From contig JAGZDD010000172.1 in assembly GCA_018369015.1 (NCBI GenBank), positions 1 through 8,344 on the forward strand: a stretch of 8,344 nucleotides of DNA, in the 5' to 3' direction. The notes under the pieces are model-generated. The model did not search any database. It saw only the letters and a program-made list of their open reading frames with translations, and had not been told where the DNA came from. Position 1 is the stretch's first letter. Every line of letters begins with the position of its first letter. The position numbers and the translations under genes were made by a program. The stretch comes from Clostridiales bacterium (GTDB lineage Bacteria; Bacillota; Clostridia; Lachnospirales; Lachnospiraceae). Positions 1 to 6,238 of the stretch are shown in pieces.

Positions 1-40
1 AGCAACACTGGCACGCAGCAACCGTCCTCATACCTTGGGG

Positions 41-100
41 TTATCAAATGTGCAGACACAGGGTCAAGTAAACTTGCCCCTGCGCCTGCCCACTTGATAA
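41..100. repeat. 60-nt imperfect palindrome (long hairpin)
   Basis: Positions 41-68 pair with 73-100 around a TAAA loop (69-72), with 23 of 28 positions complementary. The mismatches are 48/93, 51/90, 56/85, 58/83 and 64/77. Three of the five (48/93, 56/85, 58/83) are A opposite C on the + strand, so they become G-U wobbles in a minus-strand RNA, leaving only two G-A mismatches. No T-run follows directly on either strand; on the + strand TTTTT appears only at 113-117. It could be the terminator of an unseen upstream gene, a structured RNA, or the end of a mobile element lying to the left. The structure is seen in the sequence; the role is unknown. Confidence 0.7.
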
Positions 101-119
101 CTTTCATAGTAATTTTTAT

Positions 120-147
120 TTGCTTTGTCCAAAACTTATGCTATACT
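120..147 (+). promoter_or_regulatory. Putative sigma-A promoter with extended -10, upstream of priA
   Basis: The -10 box TATACT (142-147) matches TATAAT at five of six positions and is preceded by TGC (139-141), which makes an extended -10. A weak -35, TTGCTT (120-125), lies 16 nt upstream; extended -10 promoters tolerate a poor -35. The surrounding sequence is AT-rich. Transcription would start near 153-155, giving a leader of about 55 nt before the chosen priA start. This is inferred from sequence alone. Confidence 0.6.
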
Positions 148-155
148 ATATAAAC

Positions 156-183
156 GGATATGCTGCCCTTTGGCGGCATTACC
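156..183 (+). promoter_or_regulatory. 5'-proximal leader hairpin of the priA transcript
   Basis: ATGCTGCC (160-167) pairs with GGCGGCAT (172-179) across a CTTT loop, giving eight base pairs with one G-T wobble. GG (156-157) can add pairing with CC (182-183) across a small internal loop. The stem begins within a few bases of the predicted transcription start, so the mRNA would have a structured 5' end, an arrangement known to slow 5'-end-dependent decay. No T-run follows, so it is not a terminator. The stem is seen; the stabilising role is inferred. Confidence 0.5.
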
Positions 184-208
184 ATAAATGAGATTCGGGT
201 GTGGTAAA

Positions 209-2494
209 ATGCCTGCGTTATATGCAGATATTATTGTAGATATTTCTGCGGGAAGCCTGGACCGGGTGTTCCAGTATAAAATCCCGGACCGGCTGAGGGC
301 AGAGGTGGATATTGGAAGGCAGGTTCTTGTTCCTTTCGGAAAGGGCGATAAGGTGATTAAAGGCTTTGTGCTGAATATCACCCAAAAGCCCGGCTATGAT
401 GTGGAAAAAATCAAAGAAATTTCCCAAGTGATTAACAGTGAACTGGCCATGGAAAGCCAGTTGATCCGCCTGGCATGGCAGATGAAAAAGGTTTATGGCG
501 GAACGATGAATCAGGCGTTAAAAACAGTGATCCCGGTCAAGCGCCAGGTGAAGCAGAAGGTCCAAAAATATTACCGTATTGCTAAACATGAGGAAGAGCT
601 TGCGGCTTATGAGGAAAGGCTTAGCCGGGATAAGCGCTATAGGGCGCGCGCGGCGCTCCTTAAAAGTATTAAGGAGCTGTCGCGTGCGCCAGGGCCAGAA
701 GCTTTGCCTGCGGCCTGTGATAGGCCAGTGGCTTTAAACGATTTGGAACGATACGGCGCTGTATCGCCGTCGGCCCTGCGGGCGCTTGTGGCAGACGGAA
801 TACTTGAAGAACTGTCACAGACCGCCTACCGAAGCCCCATAAAAGCGTTAATGCCCGCAAAAGAGCAGCCGGTGCTTAATACACAGCAGCAGCAGGCGGC
901 CAATGCGATTATAGAGGATGAAGCACATCAGATTCATTTGCTCCATGGGATTACCGGGAGCGGCAAGACAGAGGTTTATATGGAGCTTATTGCCCGAATG
1001 CTTTTAAAGGGCAGCCAGGTCATTGTCTTAATACCGGAAATTTCCTTGTCTCTCCAAACTGTTTCGAGATTTTACAGCCGTTTTGGCCAACGGGTATCTG
1101 TGATGAACTCCAGATTATCCGACGGCGAAAAATATGATCAATACCTGCGGGCAAAGCGGGGGGAAATCGATATTGTGGTAGGCCCAAGGTCTGCCCTGTT
1201 TATGCCCTTTGAGCGGCTGGGAATGATTATTATTGACGAGGAGCACGACGGCGCTTATAAAAGCGAAAATACTCCCCGGTTCCATGCCAGGGATGTGGCG
1301 ATATGGCGGGCCAAAATGGCCGGGGCAAAGGTTGTGCTCGGTTCGGCGACGCCGTCGATGGAATCTTACGCGCGGGCGCTTTCCGGTATGTATGGACTTC
1401 ATACCCTTGATATGCGGGCAAGAGAAGGGAGTCTTTTGCCAACCGTCACAGTTGTAGATCTCAGGGAAGAATTTAAACTTAAAAATAAAAAGATTTTCAG
1501 CCGGAGACTTTGCCAGCTTATGGAAGAAACATTAGCCCGGGGCGAGCAGATTATTTTATTTCTGAACCGCAGAGGCTATGCCGGTTTTGTATCTTGCCGG
1601 AGCTGTGGCCATGTGTTTAAATGCCGCCATTGTGAAATTTCTATGACGGCCCATCGCGGAGGCTGGCTTAAGTGCCACTATTGCGGGTATGAGCAGCCGC
1701 TCCCTAAGTTATGTCCGGAGTGCGGTTCCCCTTATGTGGCGGCTTTTGGAACAGGCACCCAAAAGGTGGAGCAGATGATTGGAATGGAATTTCCAAATGC
1801 CAGGGTACTGCGCCTTGACCGGGATTCTACGGCGAGAAAAGACAGTATGGAAGAAATCTTAGAAAAATTTCGCAAGCATGAGGCGGATATCCTTGTGGGA
1901 ACCCAGATGATTGTCAAAGGCCATGACTTTCCGGGAGTGACCCTTGTAGGTATACTGGCGGCAGATCTTTCCATGTTTTCCAGTGATTATATGGCGGCAG
2001 AGAGAACCTTTGATTTGCTGACACAGGCAGCGGGCCGTTCCGGGAGGGATGGCAAGCCTGGCCAGGTCGTTATTCAGACCTACCAGCCGGAACATTATAG
2101 TATTTCGTGCGCCAGCCGCCAGGATTATAAGAGCTTTTACCGCCAGGAAATGAATTACCGGCGTCTTTTAAAATACCCTCCAGTTGTCCATATGATGGTT
2201 GTTCTTGTCACCGGAAGGGATGAATCCAGAGTAGGAGACTACATCCGGCTGCTGGCAAAGGCTTTGCGGACTTTTTGTGCAGAGGCAGGAATTGAGGGGA
2301 TGGAGCTTATAGGGCCGGGAGATGCCTCTGTTTCCAGAGGGATGGATATTTACAGAAAGGTTTTTTATTTGAAAAATAAAAAATTTCCCTATATGATAGA
2401 AGCCAGAGAGTTTATGGAAAGGCATTTGCGGACATCTTCTTATATAAAAGATGTGAGCCTGCAATTTGATATTAACCCTATGTCGATGTATTAG
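209..2494 (+). CDS. priA: Primosomal protein N' (replication restart helicase PriA)
   Basis: This is a 3'-to-5' superfamily 2 DNA helicase that recognises abandoned replication forks and reloads the replicative helicase. The 761-residue protein has the N-terminal 3'-DNA-binding domain (ADIIVDIS, LDRVFQY at 6-23), Walker A GITGSGKTE (247-255), Walker B DEEHD (343-347), motif III GSATPS (378-383) and the eight zinc-binding cysteines in four pairs (463/466, 472/475, 489/492, 502/505). The C-terminal motifs GTQMIVKGHDFPG (564-576) and QAAGRSGR (606-613) follow. An ATG at 188 would add seven residues (MRFGCGK) but has no ribosome site. The ATG at 209 has a weak GGTGTGG and gives the usual family N-terminus, so I prefer it. 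Length and motifs are complete for the family. It is the first gene of the visible cluster and is followed by a 109-nt spacer before def. Confidence 0.96.
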   Translation: MPALYADIIVDISAGSLDRVFQYKIPDRLRAEVDIGRQVLVPFGKGDKVIKGFVLNITQKPGYDVEKIKEISQVINSELAMESQLIRLAWQMKKVYGGTMNQALKTVIPVKRQVKQKVQKYYRIAKHEEELAAYEERLSRDKRYRARAALLKSIKELSRAPGPEALPAACDRPVALNDLERYGAVSPSALRALVADGILEELSQTAYRSPIKALMPAKEQPVLNTQQQQAANAIIEDEAHQIHLLHGITGSGKTEVYMELIARMLLKGSQVIVLIPEISLSLQTVSRFYSRFGQRVSVMNSRLSDGEKYDQYLRAKRGEIDIVVGPRSALFMPFERLGMIIIDEEHDGAYKSENTPRFHARDVAIWRAKMAGAKVVLGSATPSMESYARALSGMYGLHTLDMRAREGSLLPTVTVVDLREEFKLKNKKIFSRRLCQLMEETLARGEQIILFLNRRGYAGFVSCRSCGHVFKCRHCEISMTAHRGGWLKCHYCGYEQPLPKLCPECGSPYVAAFGTGTQKVEQMIGMEFPNARVLRLDRDSTARKDSMEEILEKFRKHEADILVGTQMIVKGHDFPGVTLVGILAADLSMFSSDYMAAERTFDLLTQAAGRSGRDGKPGQVVIQTYQPEHYSISCASRQDYKSFYRQEMNYRRLLKYPPVVHMMVVLVTGRDESRVGDYIRLLAKALRTFCAEAGIEGMELIGPGDASVSRGMDIYRKVFYLKNKKFPYMIEAREFMERHLRTSSYIKDVSLQFDINPMSMY
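2466..2494 (+). promoter_or_regulatory. Candidate internal promoter for def onward
   Basis: TTGATA (2466-2471, five of six to the -35 consensus) and TATTAG (2489-2494, four of six to the -10) are separated by exactly 17 nt at the very end of priA. Initiation would fall near 2501, just before the hairpin at 2508. It overlaps coding sequence, so its composition is partly constrained by the protein. The match is moderate and function is inferred. Confidence 0.35.
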
Positions 2495-2505
2495 AAAAAC
2501 CGCAG

Positions 2506-2539
2506 GATGCCGTAAAAAAACACGGCAAAATAGAGGAAA
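2506..2539 (+). repeat. Single-hairpin copy (unit A) of the def/fmt leader repeat
   Basis: TGCCGT (2508-2513) pairs with ACGGCA (2522-2527) around a loop of seven A plus C, followed by AGGAAA at 2534-2539. The same layout, GATGCCGT, short A-rich loop, CACGGCA, 5-6 nt, AGGAAA, recurs at 2559-2590 and 3122-3154. There AGGAAA is the start of a real Shine-Dalgarno sequence. Here AGGAAA runs into CCCC and no gene starts nearby, so unit A looks like an extra copy of the hairpin. No T-run follows, so it is not a terminator. Confidence 0.65.
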
Positions 2540-2579
2540 CCCCGTAAAGGGATAACCTGATGCCGTGAAAGACACGGCA
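2534..2579 (+). repeat. Two-hairpin leader module, copy 1 (upstream of def)
   Basis: This 46-nt module is repeated at 3097-3142 with 40 of 46 identical bases. Hairpin 1 is CCC (2541-2543) with GGG (2549-2551), possibly enclosed by AGG (2534-2536) with CCT (2556-2558). Hairpin 2 is TGCCGTG (2561-2567) with CACGGCA (2573-2579) around AAAGA. The def Shine-Dalgarno starts six bases later. The six differences from copy 2 (2545, 2547, 2548, 2568, 2569, 2571) are all transitions in the loops or at a stem/loop edge, so stem pairing is conserved. I do not recognise it as a known riboswitch. Confidence 0.75.
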
Positions 2580-2584
2580 TTCAC

Positions 2585-2594
2585 AGGAAAGGAG
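2585..2594 (+). promoter_or_regulatory. Ribosome binding site that sets the def start
   Basis: AGGAAAGGAG ends nine bases before the ATG at 2604. This choice rejects the in-frame GTG at 2565, which lies inside the leader hairpin, and yields the normal peptide deformylase N-terminus. Confidence 0.85.
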
Positions 2595-2603
2595 AATGTA
2601 ATT

Positions 2604-3098
2604 ATGGCAATACGTAATTTGCGCTATCAGGGCGATGCGATTTTAGGAAAAAGAGCAAAAGAAGTTAAAGAGGTGACTCCGAGAATCCGCCAGCTTATTG
2701 AGGATATGCTTGACACGATGTATGAAAGTAATGGCGTAGGTTTGGCTGCCCCACAGGTTGGTATTCTAAAAAGAATTGTTGTGATTGATGTGGGCGAGGG
2801 GCCTTATGTATTTATTAATCCGAGGATTGTGGCAACGGACGGAGAACAGACCGGAGATGAGGGCTGCTTAAGCGTTCCGGGAAAATGCGGAACTGTGACC
2901 CGGCCGAATTATGTGAAGGCTGTGGCCTTTGATAAGGATATGAAGGAATTTGAGATTGAGGGTACTGAGCTGTTCGCGCGGGCAATGTGCCATGAGTTTG
3001 ACCACCTGGACGGCCATCTTTACACGGAGCTTGTCGAAGGCCCTCTGCGGGATGTAAACTACGAAGCTGAGGAAGAAGACGGCACGCAGGAGGCATAG
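2604..3098 (+). CDS. def: Peptide deformylase
   Basis: This metalloenzyme removes the N-formyl group from the starting methionine of nascent proteins at the ribosome exit. The 164-residue protein carries all three family motifs: GVGLAAPQ (44-51), EGCLS (86-90) with metal-ligand Cys88, and HEFDH (130-134) with ligands His130 and His134 and catalytic Glu131. Length is normal for a bacterial deformylase. The C-terminal tail is acidic (EAEEEDG). It pairs with fmt, 69 nt downstream, so formylation and deformylation are encoded side by side. The start at 2604 is set by a strong AGGAAAGGAG. A GTG at 2565 would add 13 residues encoded by the leader hairpin and is unlikely. The leader carries a structured module shared with fmt, which suggests joint post-transcriptional behaviour, though this is inferred. 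Confidence 0.96.
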   Translation: MAIRNLRYQGDAILGKRAKEVKEVTPRIRQLIEDMLDTMYESNGVGLAAPQVGILKRIVVIDVGEGPYVFINPRIVATDGEQTGDEGCLSVPGKCGTVTRPNYVKAVAFDKDMKEFEIEGTELFARAMCHEFDHLDGHLYTELVEGPLRDVNYEAEEEDGTQEA

Positions 3099-3142
3099 GA
3101 AACCCCGCAGGGGGATAACCTGATGCCGTGGGAAACACGGCA
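3097..3142 (+). repeat. Two-hairpin leader module, copy 2 (upstream of fmt)
   Basis: This second copy begins in the def stop codon (TAG, 3096-3098). Hairpin 1 is CCCC (3103-3106) with GGGG (3111-3114) and hairpin 2 is TGCCGTG (3124-3130) with CACGGCA (3136-3142) around GGAAA. AGG (3097-3099) may also pair with CCT (3119-3121). Relative to copy 1 the length is identical and the stems are unchanged apart from a possible extra G-C pair in hairpin 1. The fmt Shine-Dalgarno starts seven bases after the module. It is either a recent duplication under structural constraint or a dispersed genomic repeat. Confidence 0.75.
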
Positions 3143-3148
3143 AGACAG

Positions 3149-3158
3149 AGGAAAGGAG
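3149..3158 (+). promoter_or_regulatory. Ribosome binding site that sets the fmt start
   Basis: AGGAAAGGAG, identical to the def site, ends nine bases before ATG 3168. An earlier in-frame ATG at 3123 lies inside the leader module, with GGGGG (3110-3114) eight bases before it, and would add 15 residues absent from the family. The 3168 start is preferred. Confidence 0.85.
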
Positions 3159-3167
3159 TTGGAGAAT

Positions 3168-4109
3168 ATGCGCGTTGTGTTTATGGGAACGCCGGATTTT
3201 GCTGTACCTACGCTGCAAAAGCTTATCGATTGCGGCCATGAGGTGGTTGCGGTTGTGACCCAGCCGGATAAGGCAAAAGGCAGGGGTAAGGCGGTGAGCT
3301 TTCCTCCGGTGAAGGAGCGGGCGCTGGAATATGAAATTCCCGTTTATCAGCCGGTAAAAGCGCGGGATCCCAAGTTTGTGGAGATTTTAAGAGGCCTGGC
3401 ACCGGAGGTTATTGTTGTCGTTGCTTTTGGCCAGATATTGCCGAAATCCATTCTTGATATTCCTCCATATGGGTGTATTAACGTTCACGCCTCGCTTCTG
3501 CCAAAATACCGGGGAGCTGCGCCGATTCAGTGGGCAGTCATAAACGGGGAGAAAACAAGCGGGGTAACGACGATGTTTATGGCAGAGGGGCTGGACACAG
3601 GAGATATGATCCTTAAAGAAGAAATTGATTTAGCTCCTTTTGAAACCGGCGGCAGCCTTCACGACAAGTTGTCGGTCATTGGTGCTAAGCTGCTTGTTAA
3701 AACGCTGGATGCCCTAAAAGCGGGAACCGCTGTGAGAACGCCCCAGGATGACAGCCAGGCCGGACAATATGCCAAAATGCTGAAAAAGGAAATGGGGCTC
3801 TTAGATTTTTCAAAAAGCGCCCGGGAGTTAGAGCGCCTGATCCGGGGCTTAAATCCATGGCCAAGTGCCTATACCGTTTTACACGGAAAGACTTTAAAAA
3901 TATGGCAGGCAGATGTTATTGACAAAGAATATGAAGGACATTTCGGAGAAATTGTTGAAATCACAAAAGACTGTTTTGTTATTAAAACTGGAAAGGGCGC
4001 CCTTGCGGTGAAGGAGCTTCAGCTTCAGGGGAAAAAGCGCATGGACGCCGGTGCATTTTTGAGAGGATATTCTCTTAAGAAAGGTGAAAAGATCCCAAGT
4101 CAGGAGTGA
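3168..4109 (+). CDS. fmt: Methionyl-tRNA formyltransferase
   Basis: Fmt transfers a formyl group from 10-formyltetrahydrofolate to Met-tRNA(fMet), making the initiator tRNA for bacterial translation. The 313-residue protein opens with MRVVFMGTPDFAVP, the start of the Rossmann-like catalytic domain. The catalytic triad is present as Asn105 and His107 (INVHASLLP) and Asp143 (GLDTGD). SLLPKYRGAAPIQWA (109-123) is the family signature. The C-terminal tRNA-binding domain begins near residue 205 and includes GLNPWPSAYT (228-237) and KKRMDAGAFLRGY (289-301). Length is typical. It lies between def and a membrane peptidase gene, with only 4 nt to the latter, so those two are almost certainly co-transcribed. 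Translation starts at 3168 after a strong ribosome site; the structured leader upstream may modulate access to it. Confidence 0.96.
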   Translation: MRVVFMGTPDFAVPTLQKLIDCGHEVVAVVTQPDKAKGRGKAVSFPPVKERALEYEIPVYQPVKARDPKFVEILRGLAPEVIVVVAFGQILPKSILDIPPYGCINVHASLLPKYRGAAPIQWAVINGEKTSGVTTMFMAEGLDTGDMILKEEIDLAPFETGGSLHDKLSVIGAKLLVKTLDALKAGTAVRTPQDDSQAGQYAKMLKKEMGLLDFSKSARELERLIRGLNPWPSAYTVLHGKTLKIWQADVIDKEYEGHFGEIVEITKDCFVIKTGKGALAVKELQLQGKKRMDAGAFLRGYSLKKGEKIPSQE

Positions 4110-4113
4110 TTTT

Positions 4114-4839
4114 ATGTTGGCATATATTCATTTTGGGTATGGCTACCCAGGCTTTTATTTTGATTGGACATATTTGCTTATTATCGCAGGCGTTTTGTTA
4201 TCCTTGTGGGCCTCGGCGGGGGTAAAATCAGCCTTCCGCAAATTTTCCACGGTGCCTACGATCCGTGGCATTACCGGGGCGGCAGCCGCTGAGGCAATTT
4301 TGCGTCAGTCAGGAATTTACGATGTGCGGGTCATCCATATTCATGGCAATCTCAATGACCACTATGATCCAAGGAACAAGACACTGGCGCTTTCTGATCC
4401 TGTTTATAGCTCCACATCTGTGGCGGCTGTAAGCGTGGCGGCCCACGAATGTGGCCATGCCATTCAGCATGCAAGTCATTATGTGCCGCTTAAAATTCGC
4501 GGCAGTCTTGTGCCTGTGGCTAATTTTGGCTCCGCGATTTCGTGGCCGATCATTCTTGTAGGTATATTCATGGGCTTTAACCATACCCTCATTACTATAG
4601 GAATTTTGCTGTTTTCTGCCGTTGTGCTTTTTCATCTGATAACCCTTCCTGTAGAATTTAATGCATCGGCCAGGGGCCTTCGCATATTGTCCGGGAATGG
4701 TATGCTCATGGGCGATGAAAATACCGGGGCCAGAAAGGTACTGCGGGCGGCAGCATTTACGTATGTTGCCAGTGCTGCGGGGATGATTTTGCAATTGCTG
4801 CGGCTTTTAATTTTGACACGGGGGCGCAGAGATAACTGA
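4114..4839 (+). CDS. yugP: Membrane zinc metallopeptidase, YugP family
   Basis: This is a predicted integral-membrane zinc peptidase of the YugP-like family (Zn_peptidase_2), whose substrate is not known. The 241-residue protein has HECGH at 111-115, giving two zinc-ligand histidines and the catalytic glutamate. PVEFNASARGL (179-189) is the conserved second motif and may supply the third ligand (Glu181). Hydrophobic stretches at about 17-35, 136-156, 158-180 and 213-237 suggest four membrane segments, with the catalytic helix between the first and second. The start at 4114 has AGGAG (4102-4106) seven bases upstream, overlapping the fmt stop; an in-frame GTG at 4084 lies inside fmt and is less likely. 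It sits 4 nt after fmt and 22 nt before rsmB. The B. subtilis cluster lacks it here, so it is an insertion into the conserved order. The family call is firm; biological role is unknown. Confidence 0.9.
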   Translation: MLAYIHFGYGYPGFYFDWTYLLIIAGVLLSLWASAGVKSAFRKFSTVPTIRGITGAAAAEAILRQSGIYDVRVIHIHGNLNDHYDPRNKTLALSDPVYSSTSVAAVSVAAHECGHAIQHASHYVPLKIRGSLVPVANFGSAISWPIILVGIFMGFNHTLITIGILLFSAVVLFHLITLPVEFNASARGLRILSGNGMLMGDENTGARKVLRAAAFTYVASAAGMILQLLRLLILTRGRRDN

Positions 4840-4850
4840 CGGCTCCAAAA

Positions 4851-4856
4851 AGGAGG
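4851..4856 (+). promoter_or_regulatory. Strong ribosome binding site that supports a TTG start for rsmB
   Basis: A perfect AGGAGG ends five bases before TTG 4862. No in-frame ATG is near it. The next in-frame ATG (4901) has no ribosome site and would remove the conserved N-terminal NVRELVLDML. Confidence 0.85.
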
Positions 4857-4861
4857 AAAAA

Positions 4862-6190
4862 TTGACGGATTCGATAAATGTCAGAGAACTGGTGCTTGAT
4901 ATGCTTATGGAAGTGACCCGGGAAAATAAGCCTTCCCATGTGGTTCACAGCCAGATGCTTGAAAAATATCAGTACCTTGAAAAGCAGGAGAGAAAGTTTT
5001 TAAGCCGGCTGTTCAAAGGAACGCTGGAGCGGATGATTACACTGGATTATGTGATTAACCAGTTTTCTTCCGTTAAGGTTTCAAAAATAAAGCCGGTGCT
5101 TAAAAATATTTTACGGCTGTCTGTGTACCAGCTGTTATATATGTCCAATGTTCCGGCAAGCGCGGCCTGTAATGAGGCGGTTAAGCTGGCGGGGCGAAGA
5201 GGCTTTAAAAATCTCAAGGGCTTTGTCAATGGCGTCCTTAGAAACGTGAGCCGCAGCAGCGGACATATTTCATGGCCTGTAAGGGAGGATGACCCGGCTC
5301 TTTATTTGTCCGTTGCTTATTCCGCTCCGGAGTGGCTTGTCCGTCTGTGGTCAGGCGCTTATGGCCTGGAAACCGCCGAGCACATGCTGTCAGACAGCCT
5401 TTTAGAGCACCCTGTAACTGTGCGGTGTATTGATGAAAAAAATGTTTCTAATGTAAAAAATATTTTAGAAGCGGAAGGCGTTATAGTAGAACCGGGGAAA
5501 TATCTCCCCTATGCCCTGAGAATTTCCGGTTTTAATTATATGAATGAGCTGGATAGCTTTCGCCGGGGGCTTTATGCGGTGCAGGACGAAAGTTCTATGA
5601 TGGTCGTGGAAATGGCAGACATTAAGGCGGGAGATACCGTCATCGATGTGTGCGCTGCGCCGGGAGGAAAAAGCTGCCATGCCGCAGGGCGTCTTTTATC
5701 GATGGCAGATAAGGGGAAAGGTTGCGGCCATGTGTTTGCCCGCGATTTAACGCCGGCCAAGGCGCAGCTTATTGAGGAAAACCGTCAAAGGCTGGGCCTT
5801 GCAAATATGACCGTTCAGGTTTGGGATGCCCGTGTGCCCTGTGAGGCAGATCATCTGCAGGCGCAGGTTGTCTTAGCTGATCTGCCGTGTTCCGGCCTTG
5901 GGGTGATCGGAAAGAAGGCGGATATTAAATATCGTATGAGCCTGGAGCAAATGGAAGAGCTTGCCGCGCTTCAACGGGAAATACTATCCGTGGCGCAAAA
6001 TTATGTAGCGCCCGGCGGCGTCCTTATTTATAGTACCTGTACGGTGAATCCGGCAGAAAATATGGATAATGCCCGGTGGCTCGAGGCGAATTTTGATTTT
6101 GAGATGACAAATTTTCGCCAGTTTTTGCCGGGGATTGATGGCTGCGACGGATTTTTTATTGCAAAGTTTGTGCGCAGGACAAAAATATAA
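4862..6190 (+). CDS. rsmB: 16S rRNA (cytosine(967)-C(5))-methyltransferase RsmB
   Basis: RsmB (Sun/Fmu) uses S-adenosylmethionine to methylate C967 (E. coli numbering) of 16S rRNA. The 442-residue protein has an N-terminal NusB-like RNA-binding domain (about 5-135, with NVRELVLDML and a conserved helical region ending FVNGVLRN at 121-128), then the Rossmann methyltransferase. Visible motifs are the SAM-binding AAPGGK (265-270), DLPCSGLG (340-347) with Cys343, and STCTV (391-395) with Cys393; these two cysteines serve catalysis and product release in the m5C family. GCDGFFIAKF (427-436) is the usual C-terminal motif. It starts with TTG at 4862 after a perfect AGGAGG, 22 nt after the peptidase gene, and is followed 48 nt later by rlmN, another rRNA methyltransferase. 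Length is normal. The TTG start may lower its expression relative to its neighbours; this is inferred. Confidence 0.95.
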   Translation: MTDSINVRELVLDMLMEVTRENKPSHVVHSQMLEKYQYLEKQERKFLSRLFKGTLERMITLDYVINQFSSVKVSKIKPVLKNILRLSVYQLLYMSNVPASAACNEAVKLAGRRGFKNLKGFVNGVLRNVSRSSGHISWPVREDDPALYLSVAYSAPEWLVRLWSGAYGLETAEHMLSDSLLEHPVTVRCIDEKNVSNVKNILEAEGVIVEPGKYLPYALRISGFNYMNELDSFRRGLYAVQDESSMMVVEMADIKAGDTVIDVCAAPGGKSCHAAGRLLSMADKGKGCGHVFARDLTPAKAQLIEENRQRLGLANMTVQVWDARVPCEADHLQAQVVLADLPCSGLGVIGKKADIKYRMSLEQMEELAALQREILSVAQNYVAPGGVLIYSTCTVNPAENMDNARWLEANFDFEMTNFRQFLPGIDGCDGFFIAKFVRRTKI

Positions 6191-6198
6191 AGGAATAA

Positions 6199-6218
6199 CA
6201 GCTTGGACGTTCAAGCTG
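6199..6218 (+). promoter_or_regulatory. Hairpin between rsmB and rlmN, next to the rlmN ribosome site
   Basis: CAGCTTG (6199-6205) and CAAGCTG (6212-6218) form a perfect seven-base-pair stem around GACGTT, with a possible extra G-T pair. It starts nine bases after the rsmB stop, and the rlmN ribosome site begins seven bases after it. No T-run follows, so termination is unlikely. It may affect mRNA processing or translation of rlmN; only the pairing is seen. Confidence 0.5.
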
Positions 6219-6238
6219 GTAGGTAAAGGATGTCAAGA

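Noticed and set aside
1..153. A frame open from base 1 to the TAA at 151-153, possibly the end of an upstream gene
   Set aside because: The translation resembles no protein I recognise, the frame runs through the palindrome and the priA promoter, and 50 open codons can occur by chance.
2361..2383. Perfect A/T palindrome (TTTTTTATTT and AAATAAAAAA) inside priA, resembling a terminator or slippery site
   Set aside because: It lies in an intact reading frame encoding a Lys/Phe-rich stretch (FYLKNKKFPY) that fits the PriA C-terminal region; the stem has no GC pairs and the frame continues normally.
2508..2527. Hairpin after priA as an intrinsic terminator
   Set aside because: No T-run follows the stem on the + strand and its loop is poly-A; the same hairpin recurs next to ribosome sites.
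2534..2579. Known riboswitch (fluoride, glycine, ZTP, THF or T-box) before def
   Set aside because: CTGATG is reminiscent of the fluoride class, but the other conserved elements are missing; no T-box, ZTP, THF or glycine signature is visible.
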